Source: an uncultured Alphaproteobacteria bacterium | GTDB lineage: Bacteria; Pseudomonadota; Alphaproteobacteria; Rs-D84 | Direction of reading: 5' to 3' | Assembly (NCBI GenBank): GCA_944392815.1 | Contig: CALXXY010000001.1 | Coordinates: 69,141 to 133,140 of the forward strand | Length of the DNA: 64,000 nucleotides | The notes under the pieces: model-generated | What the model was told of the DNA's origin: nothing | The model's input: only the letters and a program-made list of their open reading frames with translations | Database searches by the model: none | Shown: piece by piece, positions 35,566 through 43,829 of the stretch | Position numbering within the stretch: the first letter of the stretch is position 1 | Layout of the letters: every line of letters begins with the position of its first letter | Translations under genes and position numbers: made by a program

Positions 35566-37281
35566 TTATATTGTGTAATTTCCGTATACGCCAACAGACA
35601 AAATCGTTGTTGGCAACTGTTCGTTGCTGGATATTGTCCACGGCGCAGTTATGCAATTTTGCTGGGTTCCCAGTATATTGACTGATACGTCACCACTGTA
35701 TCCAGGGGCGGCGGCGTCATATATATTATCTGGGAACGGGGCACGCATGCCGTTTATGAACAAAGTTTTTGTATCCAGCGTACGCGCCACTATTTTTCTG
35801 ATACGCAATTTACGCGCGTTATGGCCAGATGCCCGCACAGGCAACGCTGATGCTGTATATGAAAAATCATATTGCGACGCATCAGATAATGCTGTATCGG
35901 AAAAAGTTTCCAAATAACACGTGTCGCCACGCGCAACAACCACGTATGTTTTGCCCGCTATGGTGGCCACTGATTTAAATGTGCCGTCGGTTTTATATCG
36001 CGCCCATGCAGAAATGCCCAGCGCGGAATTTTGATTCAGTACCGCCATATTGCCGTCTGTCATTACAACAAACAATTGACGCGTGTTTTCGTTATACGAT
36101 ATGTCCGTGGGCGTGTTCATTAAATGTTTTGCCTGGGTACATAAATCACGCGCATTGTAATTTTCACCCAATGCGTCCAGCGTTAATTCGCGAATGTCCT
36201 GTTCGGTGGCGGAAATAAATACTGTGGCACCTTCGATTTTTTGCGGCGGCAAATAACGCGTGGCAACGCTGCCGACTGATGTGTGTTGTTTGATTTCAAT
36301 TGACGATGGGGTCAAAGGTTTGCTGGATATCGCCCATTCGCCTGAATTAGTCAAAATTTGCAAATTGTCACTGCTGACCAATGTGCAGATTTGTTGGCGC
36401 TGTTGCGATAATAATGTGACGAAAATAGATTCGTCGTCCAGGCCCGTGCCAACATTAAAATTATTATACTGGCCCACCCGCGACGCCCATATACCACTGG
36501 GCCACGATGGGGTTCCGCCGAAAATCAATCTGTCTTGGTGATATGTGACACTGCACGGCCAACCGCGACGGTCGCTGAATGCGGATTCGTACCAATCTGT
36601 GACGGGGTCGGACGGCAAATTATATTGCGAATTTGTATACGCGTATACTACAGTCGGACTGACGTATTCCGTGATTCGCCACTGATTATTTAACAACAAC
36701 AGGTACCCACCAACAGAATTTTGTGTCCAAAACGCTTTGTTGGTGGTAAATGTTGCCGTGTTATTGCCCGCGCTGTTTGCGGTCACGGTAATATTAATGG
36801 TCGCTGCGTCATCGAATTTCATGAATGGCATGTTTAATGTCATATCTGAATCATTGCGTTTGAATTCGAACGGAACCAATTCGAAATTCACAGATCCCAT
36901 TTGTAAAATACAGGGCTGATATTTTGGGTGAACGAATATCATCGTGCCATTTCGCTGGGCATATTGAATTTTCGGATAATCATCAAAATCCCATTCGAAT
37001 AATAAATCACATATAACCGTTGCACCGTCGTATATCAACATATGCCCATCAGTCAATGCCAATATATAATTTTCTGTTTCACTGACTGAAAATGGTATCA
37101 GGCGCGCAGACGATGTTAATGTGTCAACTGTGGCCAAACCGCGGCGCCGGCGCAGTCCACCACCAGCGATAACGTCCATATTTTCCAAATACGACAATCC
37201 GTTTAAATTATCGCGTGCGTAAAATTCCGGGGAAACTTCGCCGTCTGCGAACGAGTTTTGGGTTTTAATAAAATCTGTCAT
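35566..37281 (-). CDS. Phage tail/stabilisation protein (tail-nozzle-like)
   Basis: 571 residues. The N-terminus TQNSFADGEVSPEFYARDNLNGLSYLENMDVIAGGGLRRRRG is the hallmark of podophage tail proteins that follow the gp11-type adaptor (ADGExSPxxYxRxDL...GG..RRxG). The rest is beta-rich, consistent with a propeller-like nozzle. GGGGG box before the ATG. Intact, no stops. Confidence 0.85.
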   Translation of the reverse strand: MTDFIKTQNSFADGEVSPEFYARDNLNGLSYLENMDVIAGGGLRRRRGLATVDTLTSSARLIPFSVSETENYILALTDGHMLIYDGATVICDLLFEWDFDDYPKIQYAQRNGTMIFVHPKYQPCILQMGSVNFELVPFEFKRNDSDMTLNMPFMKFDDAATINITVTANSAGNNTATFTTNKAFWTQNSVGGYLLLLNNQWRITEYVSPTVVYAYTNSQYNLPSDPVTDWYESAFSDRRGWPCSVTYHQDRLIFGGTPSWPSGIWASRVGQYNNFNVGTGLDDESIFVTLLSQQRQQICTLVSSDNLQILTNSGEWAISSKPLTPSSIEIKQHTSVGSVATRYLPPQKIEGATVFISATEQDIRELTLDALGENYNARDLCTQAKHLMNTPTDISYNENTRQLFVVMTDGNMAVLNQNSALGISAWARYKTDGTFKSVATIAGKTYVVVARGDTCYLETFSDTALSDASQYDFSYTASALPVRASGHNARKLRIRKIVARTLDTKTLFINGMRAPFPDNIYDAAAPGYSGDVSVNILGTQQNCITAPWTISSNEQLPTTILSVGVYGNYTI

Positions 37282-37296
37282 GTTGTACCCCCGATA

Positions 37297-37818
37297 TTAA
37301 AATCGAACGTTTATCAGTGAAAAATTTTCTATATTTTCATGGGCGGCCGACGATGCGCTGTCTATGAATTTCGCAGATTGTAATTCTGTTTCATACAAAG
37401 CCGCCAGCATGCGAAACACGTTTTGGTCGCCTGTTAAAGGAATGCAAAATTCCATTGCCAATTTTGTTGCCGCCAAAGACGTAAAATATCCCGGAAATTT
37501 ATCCGGCGCGACGCGGACTGTGGCGTTTATAGTAATATTTTCCGATGGCGATATTATTTCGTTGCCGATAATTTCACCACTGCATTTTAATATGCGCAAA
37601 CATTCCGCCGGAATTATAAAATTTCCATCGCTGTTTTTGTTCAGTTTGAATTTTCGTGTGGCAAATCGCCATGGGTGCATGGCCAGCAATGTATCCACCA
37701 CAGAATCATACAAAGTGCGCGACAATTGCGCAGCCGGTGTATCGTCTGTTAATGACTGGATCGGCCGTTCCCCCAATTTCAGCAATGCCAAAGAACACAA
37801 ATCTATTTTCGTTTGCAT
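37297..37818 (-). CDS. Head-tail adaptor (gp11-like tail tubular protein A)
   Basis: 173 residues starting MQTKIDLCSLALLKLGERPIQSLTDDTPAA, the characteristic N-terminus of podovirus gp11-like adaptors (CNxAL..LG). Further motifs are LLAMHPWRFA and the KFPGYFTSLAATKLA stretch. The ATG at 37818 has GGGGGA upstream. Connects portal to tail. Confidence 0.85.
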   Translation of the reverse strand: MQTKIDLCSLALLKLGERPIQSLTDDTPAAQLSRTLYDSVVDTLLAMHPWRFATRKFKLNKNSDGNFIIPAECLRILKCSGEIIGNEIISPSENITINATVRVAPDKFPGYFTSLAATKLAMEFCIPLTGDQNVFRMLAALYETELQSAKFIDSASSAAHENIENFSLINVRF

Positions 37819-37841
37819 AAATTCCCCCATAGGTCACAAAT

Positions 37842-37869
37842 AAAAATCCGGGGCAACAACCTGCCCCGG
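37842..37869 (-). terminator. Terminator between capsid and adaptor genes
   Basis: On the minus strand CCGGGGCA-(6 nt)-TGCCCCGG followed by ATTTTTATTT. It splits the structural genes into at least two transcripts or gives partial readthrough. Confidence 0.8.
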
Positions 37870-37879
37870 TATAAAAAAG

Positions 37880-38107
37880 TTATGACAATGCGCCAACCGT
37901 GATACTGTCACCAACTGTGACTGTTTTAATAGACGTTGCGTCCGACGCGTTTATGATAACCATATCGCCCGTATTCATCAATGTTTTCACATCATCAAAA
38001 TATCCAGACGCGCCGATTGTCGCCATCGTTTCGGCTGCGGCATAATGCCACAATGTAAATCCGTTTGCATACGCAATTACGGACAGATTTTTATTTTGAA
38101 ACGCCAT
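37880..38107 (-). CDS. Small phage protein next to the capsid gene
   Basis: 75 residues. NLSVIAYANGFTLWHYAA followed by GYFDDVKTLMNTGDMVIINA is a pattern seen in short proteins adjacent to podophage capsid genes, possibly a decoration or stability factor. AGGAAA before the ATG. The role is not established. Confidence 0.7.
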   Translation of the reverse strand: MAFQNKNLSVIAYANGFTLWHYAAAETMATIGASGYFDDVKTLMNTGDMVIINASDATSIKTVTVGDSITVGALS

Positions 38108-38139
38108 TGATTTTTTCCTTTGTATTTATTGGTTGTTAA

Positions 38140-38958
38140 TTAATCTTTGCATTTGATACGAACGATACCAGTGTCGTCAATCATGACTGCGCCCTGGGAC
38201 ATGCTGTTGCTGATGAAATGAGCCGCCCGTTCGCCGTGCCATGAAATATCTGTTTTTACTTCCTGGCCACAGGCATGACCGATGCTGGTTGCGTGATACA
38301 TGAAACAGTCACGCTTGGACGTGTCCGACAACGGTAAATCGTTGTACAGAACCCATGTTATGCCCAACCACTGTTTGGACGCCCCGCCAGATATCAATGG
38401 CAGATTGTCGCCCACGTAATCGCCGGATACAAATTCATCTATCCCCAGCAATTCATTCCATTGGTGCACGCCAATGACTGCAAATCTGCGGCCATCATCG
38501 GGAACATCGTTTTCATTTAACACTTCCAATGCGGACAAAATTAAATCTTTGGTCAGACCGGTTGAATAATCGCCCACAGATGTTGTGGCGGACGACATTG
38601 CGCCAACAATCAATTCGTCTGTTTTGCGCCCCAGTGCATACGCACCAGCAGACGCAACAACACGACGTTCGTCAATGTTGGTTTTTAATTCGTCCAATGC
38701 GTCAACCCAATCACCCGCATAATAGTCCTGCAAAATACATTCCACAGGTTCGTGATTCAAATTCATCACAGGCACAATACCGTGACGCGATTTTGTGCTG
38801 GCGGTGCCACGACCAACCTTTTGGAAAGTGGTGGACGCACCGACAACCCCAGATTTGCTGCGTACCGTGGCACGCAGTTTTGTGCCCATTTGCTGATATG
38901 CCAAATGGACGTCGGCTTCGAACTGTTTGACAAAGACCTGATCAACTGAAACAGACAT
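38140..38958 (-). CDS. Major capsid protein
   Basis: 272 residues. The N-terminal FVKQFEADVHLAYQQMGTKLRATVRSKSGV and the middle RTDELIVGAMSS/ GRRFAVIGVHQWNELL pattern are typical of podophage capsid proteins of the BPP-1/phage-capsid-like type. Strong Shine-Dalgarno (AAAAGGAAA). The frame is intact. Transcription into it from upstream must pass three terminators between 38985 and 39178, unless an internal promoter exists. Confidence 0.88.
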   Translation of the reverse strand: MSVSVDQVFVKQFEADVHLAYQQMGTKLRATVRSKSGVVGASTTFQKVGRGTASTKSRHGIVPVMNLNHEPVECILQDYYAGDWVDALDELKTNIDERRVVASAGAYALGRKTDELIVGAMSSATTSVGDYSTGLTKDLILSALEVLNENDVPDDGRRFAVIGVHQWNELLGIDEFVSGDYVGDNLPLISGGASKQWLGITWVLYNDLPLSDTSKRDCFMYHATSIGHACGQEVKTDISWHGERAAHFISNSMSQGAVMIDDTGIVRIKCKD

Positions 38959-38984
38959 TATTAATTTCCTTTTGCTGTAAAAAA

Positions 38985-39013
38985 TAAAAAAAGACGTAAT
39001 AAAAAATTACGTC
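38985..39013 (-). terminator. Terminator hairpin 1 upstream of the capsid gene
   Basis: On the minus strand GACGTAAT-TTTTT-ATTACGTC followed by seven T. Confidence 0.8.
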
Positions 39014-39095
39014 GGTAAATTTTATGATTATGGTTGTGCACATAAACATATGCGCCATATACATAAAACAAATTGGGTCCGTTATCGGATTGTCC

Positions 39096-39138
39096 AAAAA
39101 AATATTCAATCAGACGAAATAAAATCTGATTGAATATT
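39096..39138 (-). terminator. Terminator hairpin 2 (14-bp stem)
   Basis: AATATTCAATCAGA (39101-39114) and its exact complement at 39125-39138, followed on the minus strand by a run of T. It is strong in both directions. Confidence 0.8.
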
Positions 39139-39154
39139 TTATGCGGGGGCAATT

Positions 39155-39178
39155 AAAAATCCCCGGAATTCCGGGGAT
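39155..39178 (-). terminator. Terminator of the histone-like gene
   Basis: ATCCCCGGAATTCCGGGGAT self-complementary stem, five nt after the stop codon at 39183, followed on the minus strand by TTTTAATT. Confidence 0.85.
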
Positions 39179-39182
39179 TATA

Positions 39183-39536
39183 TTATTTTTTCTTTGCACA
39201 TGCTTTTTTTACCGGTTTTTTCGCAACAACTTTTTTTGCGACCGGTTTTTTCGCTGCTACTTTTTTAACAGCAACTTTTTTTGCAGGTGCTTTTTTAGCA
39301 ACAACTTTTTTTGCAACTGGTTTTTTCACCGCTGCTTTTTTAGCAACTGGTTTTTTCGCTGCAACTGGTTTTTTAACTGCTACTTTTTTAGCAACAGGTT
39401 TTTTTGCAACAACTTTTTTTGCTGCTGGTTTTTTGGCAAGTGCTTTTTTAGCAACTGGTTTCTTTGCAACCGGTTTGGCAGCCGGCTTTTTCGCGGCGGC
39501 TTTCTTTGCGGCTGGTTTCAAGAATGTGAATGCCAT
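39183..39536 (-). CDS. Lysine/alanine/proline-rich histone H1-like protein
   Basis: 117 residues, almost entirely KKPVAKK / KKAAVKK repeats, resembling eukaryotic H1 tails and bacterial AlgP/HctB-type DNA-compacting proteins. GGAGAG precedes the chosen ATG (39536), and the protein starts MAFTFLKP. It lies inside the phage-like cluster between scaffold and capsid genes, with its own terminator. DNA binding is inferred from the extreme positive charge. It could compact the host nucleoid or packaged DNA. Confidence 0.8.
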   Translation of the reverse strand: MAFTFLKPAAKKAAAKKPAAKPVAKKPVAKKALAKKPAAKKVVAKKPVAKKVAVKKPVAAKKPVAKKAAVKKPVAKKVVAKKAPAKKVAVKKVAAKKPVAKKVVAKKPVKKACAKKK

Positions 39537-39640
39537 TCTTCTCTCCTTTTTATTTTTTGGATAGAACAAATTTCTTTTGTTCTTACTTTTATTTTATATG
39601 AAAGAAAAAAAATAGTAAAGAAGAAAGTGCATTTTTTTCA

Positions 39641-40297
39641 TCACGAATATAATTTTTTAAATCCATTTTCAATTTTGCGAACGTATTCTGGATCCATATC
39701 GCGCCAATATTTTGGATCGCGCATCATGCGACGCAGTTCATCATCTGTTAAATTTTTTTGTGGCGCATCATTGGTTTCAATCGATGGTTCCATCGTTTGC
39801 ATCATCGCGTAAATGCTGCGGATTCCCTGGGGTGTAGCGCACAGAGTTTCAAACGCATCACGTGGTAAATATTTTTCGCCGAACGAATTTATTGCATTTA
39901 ATGCGTCACACATTTTTTGTTCATCGCCGAAAAAATTTTTTAATTCACTGATTGCATTTGTTTCATTTTGCACATCAAATAATTCTGATAACACAGGTGT
40001 TAAAAATTCTTCTGCGATACGATAAATTTGTTCAACCTGGGACGAAGTTAATCCAATTTCAAAAAATTTTTCGCGCAACGATTCGTCATCAAACAATTCA
40101 TTTGTCGGATATTCAGACGAATCATTTGGCACACCAATTGCACGATTAAATTTGGCACGTGTGTCTGCATCGCTGTCTGCGTTTGGCACAGAAACCATCG
40201 TTCCGATTTTCTTTTCCAATTCAGAATATGATTTTAATAATGCGGCTGTGTTTAATGTACCGTCTTTATTCAGAAATTTTTCTGGAATGTTTTCCAT
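39641..40297 (-). CDS. Capsid scaffolding protein (podovirus type)
   Basis: 218 residues, acidic and helical. NKDGTLNTAALLKSYSELEKKIG is the typical start of phage scaffold or assembly proteins, and the C-terminus is short and basic-helical (YWRDMDPEYVRKIENGFKKLYS). The ATG at 40297 has AGGAAC upstream. It overlaps the preceding small membrane gene by 32 nt. Located just upstream of the capsid gene, as expected. Confidence 0.8.
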   Translation of the reverse strand: MENIPEKFLNKDGTLNTAALLKSYSELEKKIGTMVSVPNADSDADTRAKFNRAIGVPNDSSEYPTNELFDDESLREKFFEIGLTSSQVEQIYRIAEEFLTPVLSELFDVQNETNAISELKNFFGDEQKMCDALNAINSFGEKYLPRDAFETLCATPQGIRSIYAMMQTMEPSIETNDAPQKNLTDDELRRMMRDPKYWRDMDPEYVRKIENGFKKLYS

Positions 40298-40487
40298 TTG
40301 TGTTCCTTTTGTTTTCGCTGGATTTACGCAGAAAATAAATTCCGCCCAATGTAAATATTGATTGCAGCATTGTGAATATATCTGTATCACCAACCAAATA
40401 CGCGCCCAGTGCTGATAATATTCCAATGCTTGATATTATGTATGTTCTGTGTCCGGATAAAAATCCGCCACTGATAATTTTTTTCAT
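40266..40487 (-). CDS. Small membrane protein (holin-like?)
   Basis: 73 residues with two hydrophobic segments (about 15-33, 38-55) and a basic tail. The ATG at 40487 has AGGT just upstream. Position between the lysin and scaffold genes and the two-helix topology are compatible with a holin, but no sequence motif proves it. Confidence 0.6.
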   Translation of the reverse strand: MKKIISGGFLSGHRTYIISSIGILSALGAYLVGDTDIFTMLQSIFTLGGIYFLRKSSENKRNTNGKHSRKISE

Positions 40488-40504
40488 AACCTGTCCATTT
40501 TGTA

Positions 40505-40915
40505 TTACAGATAAAACAACAATCCATCTATGTCGGCGATATACCCACGCGCAGTCGCCCAATCTGGTATCAATCCATCATGGTGAAAACGCGTCGCGCC
40601 ATTGCAACAATCCGGCAACAGGCCATGCAACATTCTGCGTGCCACGCGCACACACATTTGAAATCCGGAATCTGTCGACGTCACAGACAATAATTCATTA
40701 TCCGGTGATGCAGGATTTAACACTGGGAATAAATCTGCGTCCAATGCGACGTCCACAACACATCTGTGCGTGGCCACCGCGGAATTATAAATCATGGACG
40801 TTAACGCTTCGACCACACGCAATGATACAGCGTGTGTTTCTGCATATACTGTACGCGCAATTTTATACGCCACAGATTGCAATTCATCTGTGTTTTTAAT
40901 TAATGTCAATTGCAT
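40505..40915 (-). CDS. SleB-like cell-wall hydrolase (candidate endolysin)
   Basis: 136 residues. VAYKIARTVYAETHAVSLRVVEALTSMIYN matches the N-terminal catalytic region of the hydrolase_2/SleB family (ARxIYAEA), with Glu as the likely catalytic residue. The C-terminal CCNGATRFHHDGLIPDWA...GLLFY matches the GGATxFYxP...FY end. No signal peptide. The ATG at 40915 follows GGGGCATTC. It would be the peptidoglycan hydrolase for release of particles. Confidence 0.75.
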   Translation of the reverse strand: MQLTLIKNTDELQSVAYKIARTVYAETHAVSLRVVEALTSMIYNSAVATHRCVVDVALDADLFPVLNPASPDNELLSVTSTDSGFQMCVRVARRMLHGLLPDCCNGATRFHHDGLIPDWATARGYIADIDGLLFYL

Positions 40916-40942
40916 GTGCTGAATGCCCCTGTGATTGTTGAA

Positions 40943-40974
40943 ATAAAAAATGGGCCGCAACAAAGTGCGACCCA
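40943..40974 (-). terminator. Terminator between birA and the phage-like block
   Basis: On the minus strand TGGGTCGCA-(6 nt)-TGCGGCCCA followed by TTTTTTATTT. It separates birA transcription from the phage-like genes. Confidence 0.9.
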
Positions 40975-40975
40975 A

Positions 40976-41002
40976 AATAAAAATCCGCCGGTTTCCCGCG
41001 GA
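40976..41002 (-). terminator. Second terminator downstream of birA
   Basis: On the minus strand TCCGC-GGGAAACCG-GCGGA followed by TTTTTATTTT. Confidence 0.7.
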
Positions 41003-41068
41003 CATACTTTTACCTGTTCATGCGTTCTATAGTATCATATTTGAACACAAAAGTCAAGAAAATAATTT

Positions 41069-41749
41069 TTACATGCTGATTTCGTCACCATAGGCCAGCA
41101 TATAACGCGACCCATTTCGCAGCACCAGCGCACCATTTTCATTTATTCCAATCAGTTCAACATTATCACCGCGATATTTTACGATTTTATTTAATCCTGT
41201 GGCCAAATCCATCCAGCGCGCGCGCACCAATGGAAAATCTGCACGCCGCCATTTGTCCAAATTTTTCATAAGTTTATTTAACAATTCCGTTTTATCCACA
41301 GACGCATAATTATCCAATTTTGTCGTTTTATACTGTGGTACGGTCGGATTTGTTTTTATATTAATTCCAATACCCACAATGACAAAACGTGCGGCGTATT
41401 CGATTAAAATCCCACACACCTTGGCCCCGTCTATTAATATATCGTTTGGCCATTTAATTTTGGGGTGAATGCCGAACGCAATCAATGTTTCCGCCACCGC
41501 CACCGCAACAACATATGACAGACGCGGATCACGTTCGTCGCATTCAAAAATAAAACTGACGTACAAATTACCATGATGCGACACCCATGTGCGTTGATAC
41601 CGACCGCGGCCCGCGGATTGCGCCTGGGCCATGATGACGGTATGATCGCGGGCCTGGCCCATGGCGACCAGTTCCAGTGCATATGTTTGCGTGCTGGGGA
41701 TTTTATCAAACGAAATTAATTTATATCCGGCCAAGTTTATATACCCCAT
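41069..41749 (-). CDS. birA: Biotin-[acetyl-CoA-carboxylase] ligase
   Basis: Attaches biotin to the carboxyl-carrier protein. 226 residues, catalytic domain only (no N-terminal DNA-binding domain). STQTYALEL, the biotin/ATP loop SAGRGRYQRTW and KWPNDILIDGAKVCGIL are all present, plus a C-terminal SH3-like domain (LNKIVKYRGDNVELIGINENGALVL). It overlaps the preceding winged-helix gene by 29 nt; that neighbour could serve as a separate DNA-binding module, but this is speculation. Confidence 0.93.
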   Translation of the reverse strand: MGYINLAGYKLISFDKIPSTQTYALELVAMGQARDHTVIMAQAQSAGRGRYQRTWVSHHGNLYVSFIFECDERDPRLSYVVAVAVAETLIAFGIHPKIKWPNDILIDGAKVCGILIEYAARFVIVGIGINIKTNPTVPQYKTTKLDNYASVDKTELLNKLMKNLDKWRRADFPLVRARWMDLATGLNKIVKYRGDNVELIGINENGALVLRNGSRYMLAYGDEISM

Positions 41750-42143
41750 CTGAATTTATTATGAAATCACGCCCGAACGTTTTGCGCAATTGATATATAG
41801 ACGTATCCACTGTATGCGTTGTGGCGTTCGGGGAATATCCCAACGCGGTCCGCAAATCAGACGCCGACATTCCGCCCGTTTTATGCAACAGCAACACTAT
41901 TTGCGCCTGGGTATACGGCAAATGAACGCTGCGGCCAAAAATCTGGTGCAGTTGTTGAATGTTGCCATCAATTGCGTTTTGTATGGCGGTTTTAATCGCG
42001 ATTGGCGTGGCCGGCATATTTATGTCCAGCCCATCAAAATCCACGCATGTGGCGTCCATGACGTCGGACACAGTCGCACCGAATTCAGATAAAATCTGGC
42101 GCCAAACTGGGTCTGATGAAAAAATTTTTATTCCGTTTAACAT
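41721..42143 (-). CDS. Winged-helix DNA-binding protein, unknown role
   Basis: 140 residues. The C-terminal 70 residues resemble a response-regulator-type winged helix: PYTQAQIVLLLHKTGGMSASDLRTALGYSP...TVDTSIYQLRKTFGRDFI. The N-terminal half has no phospho-acceptor receiver domain signature that I can recognise. It overlaps birA by 29 nt and is coupled to it. Regulatory target unknown. Confidence 0.65.
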   Translation of the reverse strand: MLNGIKIFSSDPVWRQILSEFGATVSDVMDATCVDFDGLDINMPATPIAIKTAIQNAIDGNIQQLHQIFGRSVHLPYTQAQIVLLLHKTGGMSASDLRTALGYSPNATTHTVDTSIYQLRKTFGRDFIINSDGVYKLGRI

Positions 42144-42185
42144 CTGCTATCCCCAGAATAATAAATGCCTGCCCCATTGTCCAAC

Positions 42186-42213
42186 AAAAAAGACCGCGTT
42201 ATATTCCGCGGTC
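42186..42213 (-). terminator. Terminator of the small HTH gene
   Basis: On the minus strand GACCGCG-(8 nt)-CGCGGTC followed by TTTTTTG. Confidence 0.85.
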
Positions 42214-42236
42214 AGATGTATCCAAAACGCATGGCG

Positions 42237-42485
42237 TTATCGGTCGTGACCAGTATTTTGCGGTTCTATGAATTTGGTAAAATCCTGGATACTGGCACCA
42301 GTTGACGACAAAATTTTTGAAATACTGTTTGTCGACGGCCAGCGCGGTTGGCCTTCTTTGGACCAACGTTTGCTTTTGTTGAATGTGGTTGGGTCCAAAC
42401 CACTGCATTTCGCCAGCCCAGAACAAGACATACCATGTTCGGTTGCAAAGCGTTCTATGGCCCGCCAGACATCTTCGTGTGTCAT
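42237..42485 (-). CDS. Stand-alone HTH protein (82 aa), S24-repressor N-domain type
   Basis: EDVWRAIERFATEHGMSCSGLAKCSGLDPTTFNKSKRWSKEGQPRWPSTNSISKILSSTGAS is the HTH domain that in many alphaproteobacteria forms the N-terminus of S24-peptidase phage-type repressors. Here the peptidase domain is absent and a terminator follows directly. GGAGAG precedes the ATG. Paralogues occur at 52200, 61603 and 62160. Confidence 0.8.
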   Translation of the reverse strand: MTHEDVWRAIERFATEHGMSCSGLAKCSGLDPTTFNKSKRWSKEGQPRWPSTNSISKILSSTGASIQDFTKFIEPQNTGHDR

Positions 42486-42658
42486 TTTCTCTCTCCTGTG
42501 GTTAAATTTGGGGCATATGCTCGCTGTGGGACATATGTCTGGTATTGATTTTATTCCAGTTCACACCCACAGACAACAAGGACCATTTCCTATTTCCGCA
42601 GAAATCCGGGGTTTCTGTTCCTAAAAATAACACTAAAAAATAAATTTGACAAAAATAC

Positions 42659-42687
42659 TTGACAAATAGCAATTTATGTATTACATT
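42659..42687 (+). promoter_or_regulatory. Promoter of the candidate small RNA
   Basis: TTGACA (42659-42664), 17-nt spacer, TACATT (42682-42687). Predicted start near 42694, matching the first base of a structured, non-coding stretch. Confidence 0.7.
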
Positions 42688-42693
42688 TCGATT

Positions 42694-42884
42694 CGTCAAA
42701 GGGGGCAACCCCTGCGGCTGGGTTGAAAAACCCATATTGGGGTTCAGGGATTCAGACTCCCTCCTACATTCTCTCTCCTCTGGACTCTGGACCCCAAATT
42801 CAGTTTAGAATGCCCATTTCTTTTTCTCCTTTCCTTCCTTTCGGGGCATTCGGAAACACCGGCGGGCAACCGCCGGCGTTTTTT
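42694..42884 (+). ncRNA. Candidate structured small RNA (about 190 nt)
   Basis: Own promoter and own terminator, no coding frame. Predicted elements: GGGG-GCAA-CCCC (42701-42712), TGGGTT-GAAA-AACCCA (42719-42734), a 9-bp stem TTGGGGTTC/GGACCCCAA (42737-42745/42789-42797) enclosing AGGGA-N7-TCCCT, then GAATGCCC/GGGCATTC (42808-42815/42844-42851), and a final terminator hairpin CCGGCGG-GCAA-CCGCCGG followed by six T. Two pyrimidine-rich unpaired loops (CTCTCTCCTCT near 42771 and TTTCTCCTTTCCTTCC near 42822) are complementary to Shine-Dalgarno sequences, as in alphaproteobacterial anti-SD regulatory RNAs. Identity with a known family was not recognised. Confidence 0.7.
42859..42884 (+). terminator. 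Terminator of the candidate small RNA
   Basis: CCGGCGG-GCAA-CCGCCGG-CG-TTTTTT. It lies 13 nt before the convergent methyltransferase stop codon. Confidence 0.85.
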
Positions 42885-42896
42885 GTATTTATAAAA

Positions 42897-43823
42897 TTAT
42901 TTGGAAAATACAGAAAATAATTCCCAATGCGCGCTGCCGACAAATTGGTCGATTGGGACTAACGTTGTCATTTTATATCCGCCACGTGTCAATATATTTG
43001 AATCACGCCGCCAGGTCGCTGGATTGCACGACACATATATCACCCGCGACACACGGCTGTTGACGAGTTCCCTGCATTGGGCGAACGCGCCGGCACGCGG
43101 CGGGTCCATAACCACACAATCATATTGATTTAACATACCAACAGTCAACGGGTGGGTAAACAAATCGCGTTTCATGCCCGCGCCCATTATGTCAAAACCA
43201 TCGGCATTTAACGCAAATGTAAAATTCCCCAGTCCACAGAACAAATCTGCCACGCGCGTGCACCCCTGGGCCGCGGCAACCACCATATCACGCATGGCAC
43301 GTTCACTGGCAACCGTTGGTTGCAAAAACGCGTTTGGTGGGTATTCCACACTGTGGCCGTCAAAATCAATTATCGGTGTGGCGCGTTGCATAACCGTGCG
43401 ATTGCCCCATGTAAAACGTATCACGCCGGGTAGTTTTTCAACCGCATTCTTTAATTCCGATGAAAAATACGGCACCACAGACGTCACGGCCACATCAATA
43501 CCATTTTCGCACAGCGTGACCAGGCATGCCCCCGCCCCACCCCACGGCAATGCCGCCAGGCGCGGAATAATCGCGTTGATTTCTGGGCACAGCAACGGGC
43601 ACGCGCCAATTTTGACTATATTTTTAGAACGATGTTGATAAAAACCAAACGCGCCGTCCGCAAATGCGAAATCTGCACGTCTGCGGGTGGCGGGCGGCGT
43701 CCACACAGGGGCGCCCGTTATTGGCAATGCTGATATTTCTGATAATTTTTTATCATGATAATCTGGGGCCGCAAAATCATATTTGCAACCACCACAAACA
43801 CCAAAAAACGGACACGTTTTCAT
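42897..43823 (-). CDS. RumA/TrmA-family RNA (uracil-5) methyltransferase
   Basis: 308 residues. The iron-sulfur cysteines are CPFFGVCGGC at the N-terminus with a fourth Cys at GACPLLC. The methyltransferase core has VADLFCGLGNFT (SAM), VMDPPRAG and YVSCNPATWRRD with the catalytic Cys. It lacks the N-terminal TRAM domain and is shorter than RlmD/TrmA, as in alphaproteobacterial RlmC/RlmD-like enzymes. Methylates a uridine in rRNA or tRNA; exact site not predictable. Confidence 0.9.
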   Translation of the reverse strand: MKTCPFFGVCGGCKYDFAAPDYHDKKLSEISALPITGAPVWTPPATRRRADFAFADGAFGFYQHRSKNIVKIGACPLLCPEINAIIPRLAALPWGGAGACLVTLCENGIDVAVTSVVPYFSSELKNAVEKLPGVIRFTWGNRTVMQRATPIIDFDGHSVEYPPNAFLQPTVASERAMRDMVVAAAQGCTRVADLFCGLGNFTFALNADGFDIMGAGMKRDLFTHPLTVGMLNQYDCVVMDPPRAGAFAQCRELVNSRVSRVIYVSCNPATWRRDSNILTRGGYKMTTLVPIDQFVGSAHWELFSVFSK

Positions 43824-43829
43824 ATTATA

